A stretch of DNA of 64,000 bases from Perilla frutescens (taxonomy: Eukaryota > Streptophyta > Magnoliopsida > Lamiales > Lamiaceae), in NCBI GenBank assembly GCA_026008535.1, contig BRKX01000011.1:46422183-46486182 (forward strand), read 5' to 3'. Below the pieces are notes generated by a model that worked only from the letters and a program-made list of their open reading frames with translations, was not told where the DNA came from and did no database searches. Position 1 is the stretch's first letter. Every line of letters starts with the position of its first letter. A program made the translations under genes and the position numbers. Positions 1 to 11,820 of this stretch are shown here, one piece after another.

Positions 1-445
1 TTAGGAATCTGTCATTGGATTCCTGGCAGAAGCCAAGAAGTGGCACTAAATTCCTGTGCCTTAATCTGCCTAACATCGTGATTTCAGATAAGAACTCGTG
101 CTAAACGAGAGGAGTAGTGCTGAGCCTGTTAATTGCGAGGTTAATTCCAACCATTTGAGAGCAGTGCCTTGTGTGTTATTCCCATTTCTGCAACTGCAAT
201 AACATTGCTGTCACTGATGTTGCAAGTCGCTTGTCTGAGTTCGAGAGCTAAGAATTTCTCCAGCCTTGATATCTATGGATGTATATGCATTATCAGCACA
301 AAAAAATAACAAGAAATTAACCAATGAATAACTATATATTCCATTACCTTAGTATTTTTAAAGGACAGCGATTCATTTAGTGTTGAAGTTGGTGCTAATT
401 TTCTCTTCACGAACTCGGACAAGCAGAAACAGAAGAAACATGACG
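1..445 (-). pseudogene. BIR-like receptor kinase pseudogene, juxtamembrane and kinase N-lobe remnant
   Basis: Read on the minus strand, bases about 1-60 encode RHRNLVPLLGFCQESND, the kinase subdomain III-V segment typical of BAK1-interacting receptor-like kinases (BIR family). Just upstream, about 60-245, are degenerate pieces resembling the ATP-binding lobe (HEFLSEITMLG and ISDSNVIAVAEMGITHKALL), with a stop codon and frameshifts between them. Further upstream, about 370-445, is a hydrophobic stretch FLLFLLVRVREEK that would suit the end of a transmembrane helix. The remnant runs off the left window edge. It is the 3' continuation of the LRR remnant at 2306-2880; a Mutator-like element separates the two. 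Frameshifts and stops make it a pseudogene. The family call is from recalled motifs. Confidence 0.65.
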
Positions 446-803
446 GTCCAACTTAGAGAAAATTTCGATTTTGGTCCCATAGGACATGGTCTAGTTCGAT
501 TTTGGTCCCAACCCTATTACATTTGGTCCTATTTCAGAAATTGTTATTAAATCTGGTCTCATAGGACTTGGATTATCAATTTTGGTCCCATAATTAAGAC
601 GGAAAAAATAAATGGGGTAACGACCGCTAGTTTTGGGATCAAAATCGATAATATGGGACCAAAAGTGAAATTTTCAGCGAAATAGAAATCCTAAAATATA
701 ATCAACTATGAACGATTTTTGAGCCGAAAAATTGATCAAATGTTAGATTTGTAAATATGGGTACTTTTTATTATTATTTTTTAAATTGGGTTATTTAAAA
801 AAA

Positions 804-1004
804 TACTACAATAAAAATGCGATTTAACAACGGATTATAATTCGTTTTAAAATACAGACACATTAGCAACAGATTAAAATTAAAATATTTAATGACGGAT
901 TTTTTTTTGTCTCAAACTTAACAAAGAACACACGTCATATTTTAATTTTAATTTTTTATTTTTTTATGTTAACGACACAATAACGACATATTTTTTATAT
1001 TATG

Positions 1005-1040
<36 letters not shown>

Positions 1041-1627
1041 TTGCAATTACTAATGAATTACAAATATAAATTTTTTAAATTTTTTATTTATTTTACATGA
1101 TAATTTTTAATTTTTTTTAATGTTATTAATTTTTTAATTACTATATAATTACGAATTTGAAATCACTCTTTTTAATATTATTGATTTTTTATTTATTTTA
1201 CATTTTACAACTTATTTCATTTTTAATTTTTTAATAATATATATTATTTTTTAATATTATATATTTTTCAATTACTAATTAATTACGAATATAAATTTTT
1301 TAATATTTTTATTTATTTTACTTTATGATTTTTAAATTTTTTAATATTATTAATTTTTTAATTACTAATTAATTATGAATTTGAAATTAACTTGTTTAAT
1401 ATTATTAATGTTTTATTTATTTTACATTTTTAATATTATATACATTTTTAATTTTCAATTACTAATTAATTATGAGTATAAATTTTTATTATATTTTTAT
1501 TAGTTTTACTTTACGATTTTTAAAATTTTATATTACTTTATATATATTTTATTATTTTATATTATTTTTAATAATTTGGGCTTGACTTGGAGCGCTTCCA
1601 TCGCTAAAACGTGAATTTTTTGTAGTG
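804..1627. mobile_element. Degenerate CACTA-like element nested in the MULE
   Basis: Read on the minus strand from 1627 the sequence begins CACTACAAAAAATTCACG, the classic plant CACTA (En/Spm) terminus. The opposite end at 804 begins TACTACAATAAAAATGCG, and about 20 of the first 30 positions match. AAA flanks both ends (801-803 and 1628-1630), which would be the 3-bp target duplication of this superfamily, although the local A-richness weakens this. There is no transposase; the interior is AT-rich and partly made of degenerate tandem repeats. Confidence 0.55.
1042..1530. repeat. Degenerate tandem repeat, unit about 190-220 bp
   Basis: The phrase 'CAATTACTAATTAATTACGA' recurs in variant form near 1042, 1268 and 1456, each time followed by the same order of AT-rich words (an ATAAATTTTT run, TTTATTTTAC, then a poly-T run). 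About two and a half copies are visible. It lies inside the CACTA-like element. Confidence 0.5.
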
Positions 1628-2305
1628 AAAGTTCAAAATGTAGGTATGAAAGTATAATTTTTTCCTGAATTTTTTTACTTTATATTTTACAAGAATTTAA
1701 TTATGAAATAATCAACCATAATAATGAATTATTAATTGAAAATTAAAATTAAATATTAAAAATAATTATAAACGCTAATTAGATGTGGTGAACGCTCATA
1801 AACAATATTATAAAATTAAATTAAATAAAAAAATTCCCTGCCTTTAGACGTGTAAACGAGCCGAGTATCTTCTTGATCGAACTCGAGCTCGACAGAAAAT
1901 TAAACTAAATAAAAAAAAATGGCTTTCTTTTGATTTAGTAGTTGTAATTTGATGATTTGGTGAGTAGATATATATATAGATGCATGTTCGTGGGAAATTT
2001 GGAACCTAATTAGGTTAAATTTCTACCAAATCAGTTTAATTTTGTCTCCAATTGAATTGAAAAAAAAAATTAGCATTTTTCTGTTTGGGACCAAAATCGA
2101 TAATTTTTTTTAACGGAAACTTAGGACCAAAGTCGATATCAAAATGAGACCAAAATTGATAATTTTAAACGGAAAACGTTACGGCGGGACTAAAATTGAT
2201 AATTCAATCAATTTGGGAATGGGACTAAAAGTGATAGGGATGGGACTAAAATCGGACTAACTCATGTCCTATGGGACTAAAATCGAAATTTTCTCGTCCA
2301 ACTTA

Positions 2306-2880
2306 ACTGAGCAAGAAGCCAGTCACAAATATATTCTTCCAAGACTCAGATTCATCACGAGCGTGTAACTAATGGAGCACCACAAAAAAAGGCATGCATT
2401 GTGTGCATTGCTTTCATGAGAAAAATACGCGCTGCTAAACGTGGGAGATTATATATTAACCACCGTGAAAGACTTCACTCGGCCAGTGATGCAGGAATCC
2501 GGCCGGTGAGGAGGTTGTTATTGAGTTTCAAAACAGTTAGATACTTACAGTTGGAAATGTCGACAGGAATTTCACCTGAAAATTTGCAGTGGGAGAGATC
2601 AAGCACGTTCACCAAGGTAATCAATCTGGATATATTCGGAGGGGTCGATCCGGAGAGATTATTATTGGAAAGATCCAAACCCGTTAAGTCGGTGCAGTGG
2701 GCTATGCCGCGCCGACGAGGCCCATGCTGTTGAGATTGAGGCTTCGGAGCTTCCCCTCCGATCCAAGCAGTGAACGCCGTTGAATGAGCAGATGAAATTA
2801 TTGAATTCCCAGGTGGAAAGACTTCGCTCTGGATCACGCACCCACTGCTTTATTGATCTCAAGCATTCGATATCGGATGA
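2306..2880 (-). pseudogene. BIR-like receptor kinase pseudogene, LRR ectodomain remnant
   Basis: On the minus strand, 2880-2760 encodes ECLRSIKQWVRDPERSLSTW then FNGVHCLD, the N-terminal cap of BIR-type LRR receptor kinases (CLRSIKxxxxDPExSLSTW). After a frameshift, 2720-2475 encodes leucine-rich repeats including DLTGLDLSNNNLSG and YLTVLKLNNNLLTGRIP. The frame closes at a stop near 2475, and the remaining bases to 2306 lead to a hydrophobic piece that would join the kinase remnant beyond the MULE. No signal-peptide exon is recognisable upstream. The frameshift, the early stop and the transposon insertion show it is non-functional. Confidence 0.7.
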
Positions 2881-3369
2881 TGATGATATATGATCTGCTT
2901 TTAAGTTTTACCTACACCTAACAAGCAGATGATCAGCAGCAGCAGCCACATTCTTGAATGATGATCGCTAATCATCAATTCAAGTTTTCAGACAACAATT
3001 GATGAATTCCAAACTCCAGATTTCCTTTAATTTGTTTGCTGCCTCATTTCAACCCAAAAATATCACACACGGTTTGGTTATTTGTTTTGCTTCAATTCTT
3101 AGTTAATTAATAGATACTCCGTATTAATTAAAGATTTATTAATTTATAATTATATTTTATTTTTATAAAAAAATATTATTAAAAAAATTAATCTGATGGT
3201 GATATACAAAAAATATGGAATAGATTTGTTAAAAATTGTGGAATGGATAAATTTCATTCCCACTAGAGGCTTTTTTTGTGTGTGTATGGACAACTTCGTA
3301 AAAGACAGTTTTGAATTTGAAACAATTGATATTTGGTACATTTGTCACTTGTGACGGTGAAAATTGGGT
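2881..3369. other. Intergenic, nothing recognised
   Basis: AT-rich sequence between the BIR pseudogene and the copia element. Short open frames here lack recognisable motifs. Confidence 0.6.
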
Positions 3370-3374
3370 AAAAT

Positions 3375-3693
3375 TGAAGAAGCTCACACCATGCAGCTCC
3401 ATGCAGCATCAATATAGACGTCTGCATGGGATTATTTCTCACTATTCCACGTGTCATCAGATTGGAGGACTTGTATGAAAGACCACACTCAAAGCTACAG
3501 CAGTCGTCGATCTATTACTGAATTGGATCAAGGCTCTATCATCGTAGATTTGATAGATCTGTTATTTTGCTTTGTATAAATAGGGAGAAGCACAATGTAC
3601 TGAATAATCTTTGATGAAATAAAACTACAAAATTTCTCTCTTCAGTTTCTCTGCATTTTTTGATTCATGCATAATTTCATGTGAAATTCTACA
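3375..3693 (+). repeat. Copia 5' LTR (319 bp)
   Basis: Starts TG and ends CA. It carries a TATA box, TATAAATAG, at 3575-3583 and an AATAAA-type signal downstream (GAAATAAAAC near 3615). It matches the copy at 10782-11099. Confidence 0.93.
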
Positions 3694-6011
3694 TTGTATC
3701 AAAAGTGAGGCTGATTGCTATTGATTAAACTCGATTGATTACTTTCAACATGACTAAGAAAAATCAAACATTTTCATGGCGTCGAGCTCAGGATGAAGAG
3801 CTAGGGTTCATAGGGAATTCTTCGCCGGTTGAACAAGGAGAGAATAGTGAAGCAAGAGGAGCTCGCAGGCATGCATCTGGTTCAGGCTCGGATTCAATAA
3901 ATCGATTACCCGTGGGAAACCATTCGAATCGGGCTGATGATTTGCAGATTGGGAATACCATACTAGAGGTGACTGCGAATCACCGAATACTCGCGAATGA
4001 CGAGTTATATCTAGCTCCTACTGACCATCCTGGTATGAATCTTACCTCTGATTTATTTGATGGTAAGAATTATCATAACTTGTGTAGAGCAATTCGTAGA
4101 GGTCTCATGTCACGTAACAAACTAGGATTAATAGATGGCAGTGTTTTAGCTCCTAGAAGAGAGATTCCATGGACTATATGCAATGGTTGAAGGTTGATTA
4201 CATTGTTTTCAGTTGGATTACAAATTCTATGGTGAAGGAGGTAGGGAGAGGTTTTCAGAATTTGGATACTTCGCGGCAACTTTGGGAAGAGTTGCAGAGA
4301 AGATTTGGGAAGAAAAATGGGCCACGAGTGTATAAATTGAAGAGAGACATTGCTACGTTTACACAGCATACTCAAACAGTCATGGTTTACTTTAATAATC
4401 TCAATGCACTATGGGACGATTTAGCTTTGTTGAAAACCTCCAGAGCATGTACCTGTGAGGCTTTAGAAGATGTTAAAGCTGATCTTGAGGAGGAACACCT
4501 CATACAATTTTTAATGGGGTTGAATGATTGTTATGAAACAATCAGACAACAAATCCTAATTCAATACGGTTAGTCAAGCCTATGGGATGATTCTTCAAGT
4601 TGAGGATCAGATAAATGTTTCTACACAGTACTCATACAATGTGGATCATACTGCATTACTCAGTAATCAGAGGAATACAAATAGGGGAGAAGGTTTTAAG
4701 AAGAGATTGAGCAAGGAAGAGAAGGCTAAAATGAGGTGTGATCACTGTGGAGGAAAGGGACACTTAAAGGTTGATTGTTTTGAACTTGTTGGGATTCCAG
4801 AGTGGTACAAGAAGTTTAAAACTGACAAAGAAAAAGGGAAAGCCATGATGAATGTTCTAGCAGAATCTAAGGAAGATTGTGACAGTTCACAAAGAGTCTC
4901 CCAGAAAGGACACCTTGAGGACTCACAAACTAATGTGGGAAGGATTATTCAAACTGAAATGGCAAAACATTTATCTGTGTATTTTAGAAAAGGGAATAAA
5001 GCAGAAGGACATGTGAATGCTGCTGCTCTGGGAGAGCTTGATCTTGGGGATTCACCTATTGACTTTAAGGGACATTATGCATTTGGTGCAGGGATTAATA
5101 TCACTAAGGAGGAGTGGATTATTGAATCAGGGGCTAGCAACCACATGTGTTGCCATGTTAGTTTAATCAAAGATTTGAAGAGACTTAAGACACCATTGCA
5201 GATATTCTTACCTGATGGCATAAGTGTTTGGGTGTTTTTGGCAGGAACAGCTCAATTAAACAAAGATATAGAGTTACAGAATGTTCTGTCTGCCCTCAAC
5301 TTTACACATAATCTCTTATCTGTAGGGCAACTCACTAAAAATTTGAATGGGAGAGTGCAATTTCTAGCATCTCACTGCTTGATTCAAAGAAAGAATAATG
5401 ATAGTATTCTGGGTATCAGCAAGATGAAAGGAACACTATATGTTTTTCCACATGAATTCATCTATGCAGGATCTGCAAATACAAATGGTATTGATTCAGA
5501 TGTTTACAAAGATCGTAGGCTACTGGGGCACCCCTCCATTTCCACTATGAAACACATGCCTCATTTTAGGAAAAGAATAAGAGAAGATGATATTTCTGTC
5601 ATCACTTCTTGTGACATTTGTCACAAAGCCAAGCACCAACGCACACCTTTCCCTCCTCTACATAGAAGGAACATGGTTTTGTTTTGTTTGGTGCATTTGG
5701 ATATGTGGGGACCCTGCAAAGAAGAAAATCTCACTGATACTCCTTATTTTCTCACTGTGGTGGAAGATCATAGCAGAGTTACTTGGACTTACTTGTTCAA
5801 GGCCAAGAGTCAAGTCTGCCACATCATTCATTGCTTTATCAAGATAGTACAAACTCAATTCCATGCCAACATACAACAAATCAGAACAAATAATGAGAGT
5901 GAGTTTATAAATCATTCAGTGACATCATTGTTCCAGAATCTTAGAATTATCCATCAGAAGTCTTGTCCTTACTCCCCTCAACAAAATGGTATTGTTGAGA
6001 GGAAGCATAGG

Positions 6012-7364
6012 TGGTGCGTCGTTTTACACCAAAAATAATATGACCGACAATCGGTATGCCCACACTACCCAAAACAGTGGCGAGCAAGACCGTCTCCTAA
6101 AAGACCGGCAAGAATCACTCCAAACTTTCAATCTGCAGAAACTAAACTTTCCAAATGAATTTTGTTGTATGATATCAAGAATGAGAATAAATAATAAAAC
6201 AGAGAGTAGATTTATAACATATTATAAAAGGTATTCCGGCTTCCAATTAACTCCACCCTAGCTTAACTATATCGATCCTTGATGCAAAGATAGTTTCAAT
6301 TAACACATGCAAACCAGTTATAGCCACCGAAGACACTTACTGACGCAGCCTAATTTCTCCTTAGTTTCTCGATAATCAGGAAGACACTTCACCAATTATT
6401 TCCCTAATCGACTGACAACCGTAAGAGACACTCTATAGATTTAATGAGCCGACAACATTAAGAATTAGAGAAACCCGATTCAAAACCAACAGACTCTGAC
6501 ACAGGACCGTTGAATTAAGACTGCTATTCCCTCGATTCTGAAGAACCGTTGTACCACTAATTAAACTTAAACCACAATTACGGATGACCTGTTTAATTGA
6601 CTACTAATTAATTCCGATCTACTAAATATTTGCAACTACCTAGTAGAGACCAAACAATTAACGTCATTAAACACCGAGAACAACAGATGCATGCAATTAA
6701 TCAAAATAGAAAAACAATTAGATCTCACAGTATAACTATGACCTGGGCTTTGTTAATCTTCACCGGAATAAGAACAAACTTAGCTCAATTGCATAATTAA
6801 ATCAGAACTCCAAAATATTGAAAAGTAAAACACGATGAAAATTAACGAAGAAGATGAACAATACTGTTTAGAACACGTCTCTCGCTCTCGCTGCAAAAGT
6901 CTGGAATACGGTAAAAGACCATTCCTAATCTATATATCAATATCCTTAATTACAAATCTTTAATTATGGAAAATAGAATTCTAGATTAATTCCAACTAGG
7001 AAGTTGACAAGAATAAGGACTCTAAAGGCGGCTGGTCTTCTAAGATTCGCGGTTAAGCCCAACAGTGCATCAGAGCATGCCTTCAGCCCAAATCTCACGC
7101 ACGCTCAGGCCCAGTTTCTAGATTCTCAGCCTTCCAATCCTCCAGTATGCCCATACCGCCTGAGTTTCACATTCTTCCAGTTTTTGCTTCATTTACACTT
7201 GACTGCAATGTCTCAAAAAGTGGCATATTTCTCCAAACTTGTGCTAATTGCCTGCAAGACTCACAAAACACATTTTCTTTCCACAAAACACAATCATACG
7301 GCAATTAACACTAACAAATCATATCAATATGGCCTAAAAGATATATACAAAATTAGCACAATCA
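6012..7364 (-). mobile_element. Solo LTR, probably Ty3/gypsy, inserted in the copia integrase
   Basis: The copia integrase frame breaks between ERKHR (ending 6011) and HLLEV (starting 7370). The 1,353-bp insert starts TG and ends CA on the plus strand. It is flanked by ATAGG (6007-6011) and ATACG (7365-7369), a 5-bp target duplication with one mismatch. Read on the minus strand it ends with GTGTAAAACGACGCACCA, much like the end of the Ty3 LTR near 16837 (GTGCAAAACGAACGCA), which suggests minus orientation. No internal domain is present. The open frame across 7004-7360 is LTR sequence, not a gene. Confidence 0.75.
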
Positions 7365-8602
7365 ATACGCATTTATTGGAAGTTGCAAGGGCACTGATGT
7401 TTGACAGTAAGCTGTCTTCATCTTTTTGGCCATATTCCATCCTTCATGCTACTTGGATCATTAACAGATTGCCCAGTGTTGTTTTAGGTTGGCTTACTCC
7501 TGCTGAAGTTCTCACTGGGAAGGCTTCTACCTTGGGAGATATTCACCCATTTGGATGTCTGGTATTTAGAGCAAATGCCTTACCCTCCAAGTCAAAATTT
7601 GATAGCAGAAGCTTCCAGTGTGTGTTCTTGGGGCATGCTTCCATGAATAAAGGATTTCTTTTGTATGATCTCAGCAAATTGGAGGTCTGTGTTGCTAGAG
7701 ATGTTACCTTTATTCTAAAAACATTTACTTTACAGAGGATCCAATCTCCTACATTACCTTTTTCCAGTTTCTTACATGATTTACCCAGCCTATCACCTAT
7801 TCATCTACCTATATCAGGTTCTCCTTTGGTTGAAGCATCTGCACCATTATCATCTTCTCCTAGCCCTGAATCTCCTTGTGCAGAACCTACCACACCTATG
7901 AGAACTCTTTCTCCAACTGCAGATCCCACCGCAGGCTCTACTTATGATTCTGCAGTAGCTCTTTTACTTGATTCTTCTGTTGTTTCTCAAACCCTTCCAT
8001 TAAGAAGAAGCTCTAGAATAAGAAATCCTCCACCTTTTCTGGAGGATTATGATTGCACTTTTGTTGATGCTATTCTACCACAGACACATACTCATACCAC
8101 TACCCCTCATACTTTCCCTTACATAATATCACCGTGTTCTCCACTAATTACACAGCCTTTCTTATGAATGTGCAGACTCTTAAAGAACTTGTCACTTACA
8201 CAGAAGCTTGCAAGTCTGAAGAATGGGTTTAGGCCATGCAAGAAGAACTGGATGCTTTAGATACCAATCATACTTGGAAAATAGTTTCTTTGCCACCTGG
8301 TAAGCATGGTATTGGGTCTAAATGGGTTTACAAGATCAAGTTGAAATCAGATGGCACTATTGATAGGTACAAGGCAAGATTAGTGGCTAAAGGCTATAAT
8401 CAAGAATATGGTATAGACTACCAAGAAGTTTTCTCTCCAGTTGCCAAGATGGTGATTGTTAGACTCATGTTTGCTACAGCCACTCAGTTTACTTGGCATA
8501 TTCATCAAATCGATATTAACAATGCCTTTCTTCATGGGCATCTTACTAATGAGATTTACATGTCTCTCCCTCAGGGGTATAAAAAAGGACATCCTGGCGT
8601 CC

Positions 8603-9650
8603 AGTGACGTGACTTAGAGCCAAGAAGCTGCAAAGCTACCTTCAGTGTTTCGTTGGAAAGAAGATCGAGGAAGAGTTGATGGTTCGAAGTAGCCCCAAGT
8701 TGATTATTATGCTTTCAATACAAGATGAAGATGAAGAGGCATAGACGGATTTAGTTCAGATTTTATTTAATTAGACTATTTTCAGTTGTGGTTTTTATTT
8801 AATTTGAAGCCCAAATTAATGTTAGGAGAATTGGGCCTTTAATTTGTTTTCTTTTATTTTATTTTTTCGAAATTATTGAGCCCATCAACTTAATAATTTC
8901 ATTTTCCCTTAGATTAGTATTTATGTACCTTTCAAACGCTGTATTAGAGAGATTGGATTTGATTAAAAAAACGATTTGTCGTCATCCCGTCTCAAACACA
9001 CATATCGATAGTTCTTGGTAGGGTTTGTGAATTGGCGCCTACAAACTTGAAATCAAAAGATTTATTCGTGCATCCAGTAGTGTACGAGTTAATTTACCAC
9101 GAAGTTCTACTCCACACTCGCGTTTCGGATTCTCGTAGATCCGGGGTTCGTTTCGGGTAAGCTTCTTCTACCCTTTTTCGTTTCCATTCACCTCCACATC
9201 GTATACCATCACCACCACACCTCCATACACATCCCACACCATCCTACACGTTGTCACCATCGCCTATAATCCACCCCAAGTCCAGATTTCTCATATACCA
9301 CCCAATCGAGCCGTAAATCATCTAAAAATCACCACCGAGCCATATCCCATTTTATACGTGAGTTTTGTCTGATTTTTGGATATGTTATTCCTGCCATATA
9401 TTTATGCTTTGTCCTAAAATTTGAGTATAATCCGACTTCGTTTGCTAGGTCAATTGATTAGGTCAAGAATTAGGGTTCCTCGGGTTGAAATTGGGGATTT
9501 TTGAGATATCTTGGTGATTAATTCGAATTTTGATTTGAGATCAGTTTATTTGGGTTAATTATTTGTTATCGTTCAGTTTGTTATTGGATTGAATCATTTG
9601 TCAAGTTGACGTGTGTTCGATTCGATAAGCTTCCACATCGTATTGGTTAC
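8603..9650 (+). mobile_element. Unidentified insertion in the copia reverse transcriptase, part Ty3-like
   Basis: The RT frame is interrupted after KKGHPGVQ (about 8604) and resumes at VCKLVRSLYGLK (about 9651). The left part of the insert reads RAKKLQSYLQCFVGKKIEEE followed by an acidic tail and a stop at about 8743. This resembles the tail end of Ty3/gypsy polyproteins. A primer-binding-like sequence, TTGGCGCCTACAAAC, lies near 9032. The rest, with a possible splice donor GGGTAAGC near 9157, is not recognised. I could not define a clean target duplication, so the exact borders are uncertain by a few bases. Confidence 0.55.
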
Positions 9651-10769
9651 ATCAGTTTGCAAGCTAGTCAGGAGTCTCTATGGCTTGAAACAAGCCTCCA
9701 GGGAATGGAACCACAAATTATGTAAGTTTCTGTTGAGTATTGGCTTTCAACAATCTGAGCATGATCATTGCTTGTTCTTGAAAGGAGTTGGGGCAGGTTT
9801 TATTGCTTTACTAGTCTATGTTGATGATATCCTTTTGCTCAACTCCTCTCTAGATCTTATTACTGAGGTTAAAGATTCTCTTCATCAAGAGTTTACCATC
9901 AATGGTCTAGGGGAGGCTAGATATTTCCTAGGAATGGAAATAGCTAGATCCTCTTCTAGGACATTTCTTTGCCAAAGAAAATACACTTTGGATCTTATAG
10001 AATCTGTTGGACTTTTGGGAGGGTAATATGTAGAAACTCCCTTAGAACCAGGTGTTGTGCTACAAAAGGCAGGTGAATTGCTACCTAATCCTAATGCCTA
10101 TAGAAGGATTATAGGTAAATTGCTTTACTTGGGACTCACATGCATTGATCTGACTTATGTTGTTTAACAACTTAGTCAATTTGTGCACAAGCCTACCAAG
10201 GATCACTGAAATGTTGTTTTGCATGTTCTTAGATATCTCAAAGAAAGCCCTTCTCTAGGCCTGCATTACAAGGTTTCACAATCATTTCTTCTAAATTTGC
10301 AATGTGATGCGGATTAGGGGTCTTGCAAAGACACTAGAAGATCCCTTACAGGCTACTATGTTTCTATTGGTTCTTGTTTGATTTCATGGCGCACTAAGAA
10401 ACAAGATATCGTGTCTCTCTCAACCGCAGAAGCGGAATATTGAAGCCTTAGCTTCACCACGCATGAGGTTTTATGGCCCACCTATATGTTTGCAGATTTT
10501 AGTATCTCTCTTCCATTACCAATTCCTATACATTGTGATAGCACAAAGCTGCTATTCAGATTACTCGACACCAAGTCTATCATGAACGGACAAAACACCT
10601 TGATATAGATAGTCATTTCGCTCGATTTCAGTTCAAGAAGGGTGTGATATTGCCTGTTTATGAACGTTCTCATGATCAGCTGGCGGACATCTTCACTAAA
10701 TCACTTGCTGGTCCTCGTTTTAGATTCCTACTGTCCAATCTCAACCTTGGAGATCTTCACCAGGTTGCG

Positions 10770-10781
10770 GCTGAAGGGGGA
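10770..10781 (+). other. Copia polypurine tract
   Basis: GCTGAAGGGGGA lies directly before the TG of the 3' LTR, as expected for the plus-strand priming site. Confidence 0.75.
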
Positions 10782-11099
10782 TGAAGAAGCTCACACCATG
10801 CAGCTCCATGCAGCACAATATAGACGTCTGCATGGGATTATTTCTCACTATTCCACGTGTCATCAGATTGGAGGACTTGCATGAAGGACCACACTCAGAG
10901 CTACAGGAGACGTTGATCTATTACTAAATTGGATCAAGGCTCTATCATCGTAGATTCGATAGATCTGTTATTTTGCTTTATATAAATAGGGAGAAGCACA
11001 ATGTACTGAATAATCTTTGATGAAATAAAACTACAAAATTTCTCTCTTCAGTTTCTTTGCATTTTTTGATTCATGCATAATTTCATGTGAAATTCCACA
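10782..11099 (+). repeat. Copia 3' LTR (318 bp)
   Basis: Matches the 5' LTR with 11 substitutions and one 1-bp indel by eye. It is followed by the target duplication AAAAT. Its TATA box reads TATATAAATAG. Confidence 0.93.
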
Positions 11100-11172
11100 A
11101 AAATACATTCGTAGGTCTTGTACTTTCATATTTTATTTCAATAGGTTCTTGTACATTTTTATTTGTTTAGTA

Positions 11173-11820
11173 GGTCCTTCTATTTTGATAATGCACTTTC
11201 TCAAGTCATTGTACTTTTTTGTTTTGCTTCGAAAAATCCTTGTACAAATTTATTGTTTTAAGAGACCCTTCTACTGATATATATTTTATCTCGTCAAGTC
11301 CTTATTTAATTGAAGTAACAAATTTGTTAACTTTTTTTTTTGTTATTTAACCCAACCAATTCATTTAAAATTACTAGTGAAAATTTGATCAAATAATTAA
11401 AAAAATTAAAATTAAAAGGGAACATATGATCATCTAAAAAGGATAAAATATATTATGATAGAAAAAAGAGGTTGATTATCTAAAAAAATCATGATAAAAT
11501 ATATTTAGTTTTGATCACTCTTTTTCCGGTCATAAAATATTTTAATCACGTTTTTTATATGATCATGGGTAACTCTCTTTTAAGTTTTAATTATAAAAAA
11601 TTATTTGATCAAAGATTCAATAGGACACGTTAAATTCATTGGTTAGCTTAAATGAAAAGCATTTAATAAATATTCATTAGTTCAATTACATAATGATTTA
11701 ATGCAATTTGATATAAAAGTAGAAGGACTTATTAAAATAAAAAAAATATACTGGGATCTTTCGAAATAAAAAAATAAAGTACAAAAACTTGAGGGAATGT
11801 ATTACCAAAGTAGAAAGACC
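11173..11820. mobile_element. Inverted-repeat element (MITE-like)
   Basis: The left arm starts GGTCCTTCTATTTTGATAAT; the right arm, read on the other strand, starts GGTCTTTCTACTTTGGTAAT. The arms pair imperfectly for about 100 bp, including a shared CTCAAGT..TTGTAC block. No target duplication is clear. The rest of 11100-12073 is AT-rich and featureless. Confidence 0.5.

Larger units (their letters stand above)
446..2305. mobile_element. Non-autonomous Mutator-like (MULE) element with 10-bp target duplication
   Basis: The terminal inverted repeats start GAGAAAATTTCGATTTT at 456 and, read from the other strand, at 2295. They extend for at least 33 bp with one mismatch and continue as weaker repeats of a 'TTTTGGTCCC' motif on both sides. 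The direct repeat GTCCAACTTA lies immediately outside both ends (446-455 and 2296-2305). A 10-bp duplication and a GAGA-type terminus fit the Mutator superfamily. The 1.84 kb interior is AT-rich with no transposase reading frame, so it is non-autonomous. It is inserted in the BIR pseudogene. Confidence 0.8.
3750..10740 (+). pseudogene. Copia gag-pol polyprotein remnant
   Basis: Gag starts at ATG 3750 and changes frame near 4170-4190; it breaks again at a stop at 4571. The next frame (4587-6011) holds a CCHC zinc knuckle (CDHCGGKGHLKVDC), the protease motif WIIESGASNHM, a GAG-pre-integrase HHCC-like finger ending CDICHKAKHQRTPF, and the integrase core with D (HLDMWGP), D (VVEDHSR) and E (NGIVERKHR). 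It resumes after an insertion at 7370 (HLLEVARALMF), with an in-frame stop before the reverse transcriptase. The RT begins at 8236 (KWVYKIKLKSDG, HQIDINNAFLHG), is split by a second insertion, and resumes at about 9652 with YGLKQASREW and the catalytic YVDD. The RNase H region after 10020 contains several stops. Not translatable as a whole. Confidence 0.92.
3375..11099 (+). mobile_element. Ty1/copia LTR retrotransposon, decayed, with nested insertions
   Basis: The element has two near-identical LTRs starting TGAAGAAGCTCACACC and ending in CA, flanked by the 5-bp target duplication AAAAT (3370-3374 and 11100-11104). The order gag, protease, integrase, reverse transcriptase, RNase H identifies it as copia. 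By eye the LTRs differ at 11 substitutions and one 1-bp indel over about 318 bp (about 3.5%), so the insertion is not recent. A degenerate primer-binding site, TTGTATCAAAAGTG, follows the 5' LTR at about 3694. The element is inactive because of frameshifts, stops and two insertions. Confidence 0.93.

Noticed and set aside
2401..2733. Plus-strand open frame of 110 codons
   Set aside because: It is the antisense shadow of the LRR remnant on the minus strand, which carries the recognisable motifs.
7004..7366. N-terminal part of a long plus-strand frame running into the copia integrase
   Set aside because: Everything before HLLEVARAL lies within the inserted solo LTR. Only the part from 7370 belongs to copia; no chimeric gene is supported.
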